Origin: an uncultured Collinsella sp.
GTDB taxonomy: Bacteria > Actinomycetota > Coriobacteriia > Coriobacteriales > Coriobacteriaceae
Direction: 5' to 3'
DNA: 51,373 bases
Assembly: GCA_900542555.1 (NCBI GenBank)
Contig: UQNU01000008.1
Location: forward strand, 1 to 51,373
This document shows, piece after piece, positions 42,284 to 51,373 of the stretch; the first letter of the stretch is position 1; every line of letters starts with the position of its first letter. The position numbers were made by a program, and so were the translations under genes. Below the pieces are notes generated by a model. The model had not been told where the DNA came from. It worked only from the letters and a program-made list of their open reading frames with translations, and searched no databases.

Positions 42284-43924
42284 ATGATCGAAATCACCCA
42301 AGTCAACGCGTCACTCGATGAAGTCAGCGATGAAAATGCCTGCCTCATTGTTGGCAAGCGAGTCGCCAAGCGCGTCCTACGTTGCAAGGACTCCGAGATC
42401 AAGTCCATCGAGCTCCACCGCAAGTCAATCGACGCCCGCAAAAAACGAGACGTCCATTTTATCCTGAGCTTTCGTGTTGAGCTGACTAGTCCCCACCTCG
42501 AGCGAGAAGCGATCGACAGCATTGCCGAGCGTGACCGCTCGCGCGTACGCGCGATAGAAGACGATGGGTCTTCATTCCCCTCCCCCGTCTCCGACGCACC
42601 TCAAGAATGCCCTGTCGTTGTCGGCGCCGGATGCGCTGGCCTTTTCGCTGCGCTCACCCTTGCCGAAGCGGGTCTTAAGCCCTTGCTCATCGAGCGCGGC
42701 GACCCAGCATTTCGCCGCTCGCATGCGATCGATCTCTTTCTAAAGGAGCGCATCCTCGACCCCGAGAGCAATATCCAGTTTGGCCTGGGCGGCGCGGGGA
42801 CCTTCTCGGACGGCAAGCTCAATACGGGAACCAAAAATCCCGCCCATCGCCTTATCCTCGAAACCTTCGTCGAGGCGGGCGCGCCCCGCGATATTCTGTG
42901 GGATGCCAAGCCGCACATTGGCTCCGACATCCTTCCCACGGTTGTCACCGCTATATCCCAGCGCATCGAGCAGCTCGGAGGTGTCGTCCGTTATCGAACA
43001 AAGCTCGTCGACATTCGCATCGACGCGTCTGGCGCCATCACCGGTATCGATGTCCAATCGTCCCAAGACGCCGCTTACGAGCCAATTGGGACAAAGCACC
43101 TCATCCTCGCCTGCGGGCATTCTGCTCGCGATATTTTTGAGCTCCTTAAGGACCACAACGTGGCCCTCGCACAAAAGACCTTTGCCATGGGCGTTCGCAT
43201 CGAGCATCCGCAGCGCGACATCGACCGAGCCCAATATGGAGCCTCGGCGGGACATCCTGCCCTCGGAGCAGCCCCCTACAAGCTCGTCGCCCATCTTCCC
43301 AACGGCCGCAGCGTGTTCTCGTTTTGCATGTGCCCCGGCGGGCAGGTTGTCGCCGCCTCTTCCGAGCAGGGCCACCTGTGCGTCAACGGCGCCAGCCTCA
43401 ATGCCCGCGACGGACGCAACGCAAACGCCGCCCTGCTCGTTAACGTCACGCCTGAGGACCTTCCCAACGATGACCCGCTCGCCGGCATCGAGCTCCAGCG
43501 TGCCTGCGAGGCGGCCGCCTATCGCCTGGGTGGTTCCAACTGGAACGCACCGGCACAACTCGTCGGAGATTTCCTCGCAGGACGCGCCAGCAAGGCGCCC
43601 GGAAAGGTAAAGCCCACCTATCCGCTCGGTGTGACCTGGACGGCAATTGACGAAGCCCTGCCGCAGCATATCATCGAGTCGCTCCGCCTGGGACTTCCCC
43701 TACTCGGAAAAAAGCTACGAGGCTATGACCGCCCCGATGCCGTTCTTACCGGCGTGGAGACTCGTTCGAGCTCACCGGTTACTGTCACCCGAGACCGAAC
43801 GTGCCATGCCGTGTCGACCCCGGGACTCTACCCTTGCGGTGAGGGAGCTGGATATGCCGGCGGCATCATGAGCGCGGCCACCGACGGCATTCGTTGTGCC
43901 GAAGCCCTGATCGCAGACCTCTAG
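42284..43924 (+). CDS. FAD-dependent oxidoreductase (COG2509-type dehydrogenase)
   Basis: 546 residues. An N-terminal domain (1-95) precedes the FAD-binding motif VVVGAGCAGLFAALTLAEAG (about 109-128). GLGGAGTFSDGKLNTGTKNP is the diagnostic block of this uncharacterised FAD-dependent dehydrogenase family, and LYPCGEGAGYAGGIMSAATDG closes the C-terminal FAD site. No known substrate. ATG 42284 with TAAGGAG upstream is well supported; the upstream in-frame extension overlaps the previous gene and is rejected. It is likely transcribed with, or just downstream of, the preceding flavoprotein, and ends at a terminator shared with uvrB. Confidence 0.88.
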   Translation: MIEITQVNASLDEVSDENACLIVGKRVAKRVLRCKDSEIKSIELHRKSIDARKKRDVHFILSFRVELTSPHLEREAIDSIAERDRSRVRAIEDDGSSFPSPVSDAPQECPVVVGAGCAGLFAALTLAEAGLKPLLIERGDPAFRRSHAIDLFLKERILDPESNIQFGLGGAGTFSDGKLNTGTKNPAHRLILETFVEAGAPRDILWDAKPHIGSDILPTVVTAISQRIEQLGGVVRYRTKLVDIRIDASGAITGIDVQSSQDAAYEPIGTKHLILACGHSARDIFELLKDHNVALAQKTFAMGVRIEHPQRDIDRAQYGASAGHPALGAAPYKLVAHLPNGRSVFSFCMCPGGQVVAASSEQGHLCVNGASLNARDGRNANAALLVNVTPEDLPNDDPLAGIELQRACEAAAYRLGGSNWNAPAQLVGDFLAGRASKAPGKVKPTYPLGVTWTAIDEALPQHIIESLRLGLPLLGKKLRGYDRPDAVLTGVETRSSSPVTVTRDRTCHAVSTPGLYPCGEGAGYAGGIMSAATDGIRCAEALIADL

Positions 43925-43951
43925 CGCACGAATTCCAGCACGCAAAAGACA

Positions 43952-43985
43952 CAGGCCCCGAGCTCCACAGGGAACTCGGGGCCTG
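43952..43985. terminator. Bidirectional terminator between flavoprotein gene and uvrB
   Basis: Eleven-bp perfect stem CAGGCCCCGAG/CTCGGGGCCTG (43952-43962 with 43975-43985) between convergent genes. Both flanks are T-rich in their own direction. Confidence 0.85.
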
Positions 43986-43989
43986 TTCG

Positions 43990-46230
43990 CTATTTCTTAA
44001 ACCGTGCACCCTGGCGTTTTCTGCCCGATGCGAACGTGGAACCCTTGCGGGCCTGCGAACGTAAGCGCTCGATCGTCTCGTCCTCAGACGCACCCTCGAG
44101 CATCGCCCGAATCTGAACGACGGCATCGCGCAGGCGCGCCGCCTCCTCAAAGTCCATGGCGGCAGAAGCGTTGCGCATATCCTCTTCCATGGTTTCGACG
44201 ATCCGCACAAGCTCGTCATGCGGCAGTTCTTCCAACTGCTCCGCAAGTGTCTGCTCGGGTGCCACCGTTTCCGGCACGCCGCCCTCGCCCGACTCATCGG
44301 GCGTATAGAATGCGCCATGGCCAAGGGAGTCGCCCTTCGAGCGCCCCTTGGAACCCACGGTTTTTTCGGCTTCGGCAATAAAACTTGAGATGTCGTTGAT
44401 GGCCTTGCGCACCGTCTTGGGCACAATGCCATGCTCTTCGTTATATGCCATCTGAATCTCGCGGCGGCGCCGCGTCTCCTCGATGGCCTCTTTCATCGAA
44501 TCGGTCACAACGTCCGCATACATGATGACTTCGCCATCGGCGTTACGGGCCGCGCGGCCAATCGTCTGAATCAGCGAACGGCGGTTGCGCAAGAAGCCTT
44601 CCTTATCGGCGTCGAGAATTGCCACCAGTGAGACCTCGGGAAGATCCAGGCCCTCACGAAGCAGGTTGATGCCAACGAGAACATCGATCTTGCCCTCGCG
44701 CAGCGTTCGCAGGATCTCGACACGGTCCATTGTCGCCGTATCAGAGTGCATGTAATTGACCTTAATGCCCGCGTCGAGCAGATGGTCGGTCAGGTCCTCG
44801 GCCATGCGCTTGGTCAACGTGGTCACCAGCACGCGCTCCTTGCGGGCAACGCGCTCGCGAATCTCGTCCTCAAGATCGTCAATCTGGCCGCGTACTGGAC
44901 GCACGTCAATCTTGGGGTCGAGCAGGCCGGTCGGACGAATAATCTGCTCCACGTCGTTCTGGCTCACCCGCAGCTCGTAGTCGCCCGGCGTGGCCGAAAC
45001 ATAGATAAACTGGGGTATCCTTGCCTCAAACTCATCGAAACGAAGCGGGCGGTTATCGAGCGCCGAGGGCAGGCGAAAACCGTGTTCCACCAGCGTCACC
45101 TTACGCGAGCGGTCACCTTCGTGCATGCCGCGAATCTGCGGCACCGTCACATGGCTCTCATCGATGATGCAGAGCATATCCTTGGGAAAGTAATCGATTA
45201 GGGTAAACGGCGGCTCACCCGGTTTGCGACCGTCCAGATGACGCGAGTAGTTCTCGATGCCGTTGCAAAAGCCCATCGTCTCGAGCATCTCAAGATCATA
45301 ATCGGTGCGCTGCTGCAGACGCTGCGCCTCGAGCAATTTGTCGGTCGCCTTGAGCTCCGCGACGCGCTTCTCGCACTCTTCGCTGATCGATTTCAGAGCC
45401 GCCTTGACCTTCGGCTTCACGGTCACGTAGTGCGATGCCGGCCATACGGGGATGGCCTCGTACTCACGCAGCATTTCACCGGTGACCTCATCGATCTCGG
45501 CAATCAGCTCGACCTCGTCGCCAAAGAACTCAAACCGCAACGGATGCTCGGCATAAGGCGGATACACGTCGACAACATCGCCGCGCACGCGAAACGTGCC
45601 GCGTGCAAGGTCATAGTCATTGCGATCATATTGAATATCGATAAGTGCATGGATAAAGTCATCGCGCTCGAGCGGAACCTTCTTGTCGACGTTTGGAGCT
45701 ACGCCCGCATAGTCCTCTGGAGAGCCGATGCCATAGATACACGAGACCGATGCGACGACGATCACATCGCGTCGAGAGAGCAGTGACGCGGTCGCCTGAT
45801 GTCGCAGCATCTCGACCTCTTCGTTAATCGAGGAGTCTTTCTCGATATATGTATCGCTTTGCGGCACATACGCCTCGGGCTGATAGTAGTCGTAGTACGA
45901 GACGAAGTAGACCACAGCGTTGTTGGGAAAGAACTCTTTGAGCTCGCTCGCAAGCTGAGCGGCGAGCGTTTTATTCGGAGCCATGACCAGCGTCGGCTTT
46001 CCCAGGGCCTCAATAGTCTTTGCCATCGTGAAGGTCTTGCCCGAACCAGTCACGCCCAGCAAAACCTGATAGCGGTCTCCGTCCCTCACGCCCTGGACAA
46101 GCGACTCAATGGCCTTGGGCTGGGAACCGGCAGGTTCATAGGGAGAAACGACTTCAAACGGCACCTCAGCGCCCTCGACGCCAAAGCGCTTAAGTTCACC
46201 GCCAACGCGTTCTACTTCAAATTCCGCCAT
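43990..46230 (-). CDS. uvrB: Excinuclease ABC subunit B
   Basis: 746 residues, the helicase-like core of nucleotide excision repair. Helicase motif I is LLGVTGSGKTFTMA (about 56-69), the beta-hairpin region contains YDYYQPEAYVP, and motifs II-VI include IDESHVTVPQIRGM, YVSATPGDYEL, DVLVGINLLREGLDLPEVSLVAILDADKEGFLR and QTIGRAARN. A UVR motif for UvrC contact is near 670-705, and a basic tail ends the protein. ATG 46230 follows TTAGGAGT. It is transcribed in the direction coaE, slt-like, uvrB with 51 bases between the last two. Confidence 0.97.
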   Translation of the reverse strand: MAEFEVERVGGELKRFGVEGAEVPFEVVSPYEPAGSQPKAIESLVQGVRDGDRYQVLLGVTGSGKTFTMAKTIEALGKPTLVMAPNKTLAAQLASELKEFFPNNAVVYFVSYYDYYQPEAYVPQSDTYIEKDSSINEEVEMLRHQATASLLSRRDVIVVASVSCIYGIGSPEDYAGVAPNVDKKVPLERDDFIHALIDIQYDRNDYDLARGTFRVRGDVVDVYPPYAEHPLRFEFFGDEVELIAEIDEVTGEMLREYEAIPVWPASHYVTVKPKVKAALKSISEECEKRVAELKATDKLLEAQRLQQRTDYDLEMLETMGFCNGIENYSRHLDGRKPGEPPFTLIDYFPKDMLCIIDESHVTVPQIRGMHEGDRSRKVTLVEHGFRLPSALDNRPLRFDEFEARIPQFIYVSATPGDYELRVSQNDVEQIIRPTGLLDPKIDVRPVRGQIDDLEDEIRERVARKERVLVTTLTKRMAEDLTDHLLDAGIKVNYMHSDTATMDRVEILRTLREGKIDVLVGINLLREGLDLPEVSLVAILDADKEGFLRNRRSLIQTIGRAARNADGEVIMYADVVTDSMKEAIEETRRRREIQMAYNEEHGIVPKTVRKAINDISSFIAEAEKTVGSKGRSKGDSLGHGAFYTPDESGEGGVPETVAPEQTLAEQLEELPHDELVRIVETMEEDMRNASAAMDFEEAARLRDAVVQIRAMLEGASEDETIERLRSQARKGSTFASGRKRQGARFKK

Positions 46231-46281
46231 GGATACTCCTAACTCATACATCTGCAGTATACGCAGGCGGTGGGCTTAGTC

Positions 46282-46863
46282 CTATACGAACCGATCGGGA
46301 TAGAGAGTCTTATAGCGAACCCAGGCATTATTGACGCGAATCAGATAAGCCTGCGTCTCGGGAAAGGTGATTGCATTATGAAGCGACGTGCTCTGCTGCG
46401 CCCATCCGTCGACATTGCCCATGCCGGCGTTATAGGCGGCAATGGCACTGTCCGTCGACCCGTTGAAATAGGCTAGAAGATACGAGAGGTATGCGCATCC
46501 AAACTCGATATTCGTAGCCGGATCGTTAAGGTTGCCGGCCGAATACTCGCCACCGTCGACAAGGCCCTTGGCGATCATATCCTGGGCAGTCTCGGGCATC
46601 AGCTGCATCAATCCCTGAGCACCCTGATTCGACTCGGCCTCGGGATCCCAATTCGATTCCGACTTAATGACAGCGCACACCAGATACGGATCCAGATTGT
46701 GTGAAATGCTCGATTGTTTTACGTACGCCTCGTAGTCAATCGGATACAAAGGCTTAAAGAAGGCGGCAGGAGCATAGGAGTAGACGAGTGAAATAAGGCC
46801 GAAGACGAACACAACGGTAAGTGACGCCACGCGATACCACGTAAAGAAACGTGTCTTAGACAT
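46282..46863 (-). CDS. SLT-domain lytic transglycosylase
   Basis: 193 residues. One N-terminal helix (about 10-32) anchors or exports it; the rest is a compact SLT/goose-lysozyme-like domain. The catalytic Glu lies in VIKSESNWDPEAES (about residue 69). GAQGLMQLMPETA, NIEFGCAYLSYLL and AIAAYNAGMGNVD are the other signature blocks. It cleaves peptidoglycan glycan strands. ATG 46863 overlaps the end of coaE by 8 bases (ATGTCTAA arrangement). Confidence 0.92.
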   Translation of the reverse strand: MSKTRFFTWYRVASLTVVFVFGLISLVYSYAPAAFFKPLYPIDYEAYVKQSSISHNLDPYLVCAVIKSESNWDPEAESNQGAQGLMQLMPETAQDMIAKGLVDGGEYSAGNLNDPATNIEFGCAYLSYLLAYFNGSTDSAIAAYNAGMGNVDGWAQQSTSLHNAITFPETQAYLIRVNNAWVRYKTLYPDRFV

Positions 46864-47497
46864 CGGCCTCCTCCTTATCCGCTACATCCCCGAAGCCATG
46901 GCGCGCAAGCCATGCGTCCAGTTGTTCAAAGAGCGAATTATCGCCTGCTGCATTATCAATTACCGTCGTAGCGAGATTGCAAAGCGAAGCCTCATCAGGT
47001 TGGCATGCAGAGCGAGCATCAAAATCAGAGGACTCCATACCACGATGAATGGCACGCTCGCGACGAACTGCTAAAGGAGCACTGATAACCAGAATTTCAT
47101 CAGCCAGGCCAAAAGCATCCTCAAAACCAGTCGGTGCAGAAACCTCGACAACCGCAAAGGGATAACGGGGGGACGAAACCGTGCAGCAAACCGGATCAAG
47201 AATCCTCAGTGACAGCTGTTCGATGAGGACTGGATGGACGATGCCATTGAGCCGCGCAACTGTATCAGGAGAGGCGAAAGCTCGAGCAGCGAGGACATTG
47301 CGGCGAATGCCGCCCTCCCCGTCCAGAATGTCCCAACCGAATTCTTCTGCGAGGGCATTGACGATATCGGAGCCTGGCGCATACAGCGATTTGGCAAGCT
47401 CATCCAAATCGATAAGCATGGCGCCACGAGATTCGAGATAGCGGCAGGCAGTCGACTTACCCGAAGCAATATTGCCCAAGACAAAAACGGTAAACAT
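46856..47497 (-). CDS. coaE: Dephospho-CoA kinase
   Basis: 213 residues. P-loop GNIASGKST (about 8-16), the dephospho-CoA region DLDELAKSLY and the family segment GIVHPVL are visible. It catalyses the last step of coenzyme A synthesis. The C-terminal third (ARSACQPDEASLC onward) is shorter on basic residues than in many relatives, but the length is normal. ATG 47497 with AGGGAGG; the frame is open 64 codons further upstream without similarity to the family. The gene is first after the rRNA operon terminator. Confidence 0.9.
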   Translation of the reverse strand: MFTVFVLGNIASGKSTACRYLESRGAMLIDLDELAKSLYAPGSDIVNALAEEFGWDILDGEGGIRRNVLAARAFASPDTVARLNGIVHPVLIEQLSLRILDPVCCTVSSPRYPFAVVEVSAPTGFEDAFGLADEILVISAPLAVRRERAIHRGMESSDFDARSACQPDEASLCNLATTVIDNAAGDNSLFEQLDAWLARHGFGDVADKEEADV

Positions 47498-47525
47498 CAA
47501 GTCCTCCCTAACGCCAATGGGAGTT

Positions 47526-47556
47526 ATTATCGCGCAAATACAAAAGAAGGACTCAA
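47526..47556 (-). promoter_or_regulatory. Candidate coaE promoter
   Basis: On the minus strand: -35 TTGAGT (47551-47556), 19-base spacer, -10 GATAAT (47526-47531), 28 bases before the coaE start and downstream of the rRNA terminator. Confidence 0.35.
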
Positions 47557-47624
47557 AATACAGCCAAACAGTAAGACAAGCTAAACGAAGGCGAGTTCTT
47601 GTATTACAACTCTCTATCAAACGC

Positions 47625-47656
47625 AAAAAAGGGGGGGGCCGCGAGGCCTCCCCCTT
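47625..47656 (-). terminator. rRNA operon terminator
   Basis: A 12-bp stem with one G-T pair (47629-47640 with 47645-47656), loop GCGA, followed on the minus strand by a T6 run. It lies 36 bases after 5S rRNA. Confidence 0.88.
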
Positions 47657-47691
47657 CTTCAGTTTCGCTGACGGCTCGGTGCCGTCCACCG

Positions 47692-47807
47692 GTCAGCGGC
47701 GCCCTGGCCTCCCACGGGCTGACCCCGCAGTACTCTCGGCGCGATGGGGCTTAGCTTCCGGGTTCGGAACGGGACCGGGCGTGCCCCCCATGCTCTGGCC
47801 GCTGACC
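47692..47807 (-). rRNA. 5S ribosomal RNA
   Basis: About 116 nt. The ends pair (GTCAGCGGC with GCCGCTGAC), and the minus strand carries the 5S landmarks CCCGTTCCGAACCCGGAAG and the loop E region AGTACT. Ends are set by the terminal stem and may be off by a few bases. The 5S-23S spacer (47808-47954) contains a GGTGGGC/GCCCACC hairpin that may be a processing stem. Confidence 0.93.
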
Positions 47808-47954
47808 GGTGGGCGGCGCCCACCGTTACGGTGTCCGGTATCGCATACACGTGCCCTGGGGGCCGCATGGCGTATAGGGGGGAGTGACTCGGGGGCATCC
47901 TCGTGCCCGGACCGCGCTTCAGAGCGCATGTCCCGCGGGCCGCGAGGTGCGGTT

Positions 47955-51373
<3,419 letters not shown>

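Overview
The window looks like chromosome of a Collinsella-type member of the Coriobacteriia (high-GC gut Actinomycetota). This rests on the base composition, the rRNA sequence at the right end, the Tat-type lipoprotein signals on two solute-binding proteins, the presence of WhiA, and a gene set typical of a fermentative gut commensal. The species call is my recognition, not a search result. Almost everything is on the minus strand. Only 37802-43924 (an LTA-synthase-like protein, Mrp and two flavoproteins) runs on the plus strand. I see no prophage, insertion sequence or CRISPR array.

Layout, left to right. 1-2.2 kb: a GH13 alpha-glucosidase gene lies between two copies of tRNA-Gly(GCC) that are identical over the visible part. 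2.3-5.6 kb: a partner-switching pair (STAS-HATPase fusion and PAS/GAF/SpoIIE phosphatase) sits directly behind tRNA-Leu(GAG). 5.6-6.2 kb: a gene-free stretch packed with palindromes, including two copies (A and B) of a nested hairpin whose loops are conserved while its stems differ. 6.2-12.1 kb: an oppABCDF oligopeptide transporter. 12.4-17.5 kb: gap-pgk-tpiA-gpmI-secG. 17.7-19.6 kb: rapZ-whiA without yvcK between them.

19.7-30.1 kb is a sialic-acid utilisation operon, transcribed in the order satA, satB, satC (a permease-ATPase fusion), satD, CE7-type esterase, esterase-like paralogue without its serine nucleophile, nanA, nanK, nanE. Together they would import sialic acid, remove O-acetyl groups, cleave it to ManNAc plus pyruvate, phosphorylate ManNAc and epimerise it to GlcNAc-6-P. 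GlcNAc-6-P deacetylase and deaminase genes are not in the window.

30.5-37.6 kb: ybaK-murJ-uvrC and uvrA. 37.8-43.9 kb: the plus-strand block. 44.0-47.5 kb: coaE, a lytic transglycosylase and uvrB. All three uvr genes are therefore within 16 kb. 47.6 kb to the end: an rRNA operon on the minus strand (5S, 23S, tRNA-free spacer, 3' tip of 16S).

The most unusual material is non-coding. It includes the nested hairpin family (A, B and a relative C inside the nan operon), a shared AT-rich palindrome in front of all three tRNA promoters, a cloverleaf-like palindromic control region upstream of satA, and a TAAAACGTTT-type palindrome shared by the gap and sat upstream regions. On the protein side the odd item is the serine-less esterase paralogue coupled to an intact CE7 esterase.
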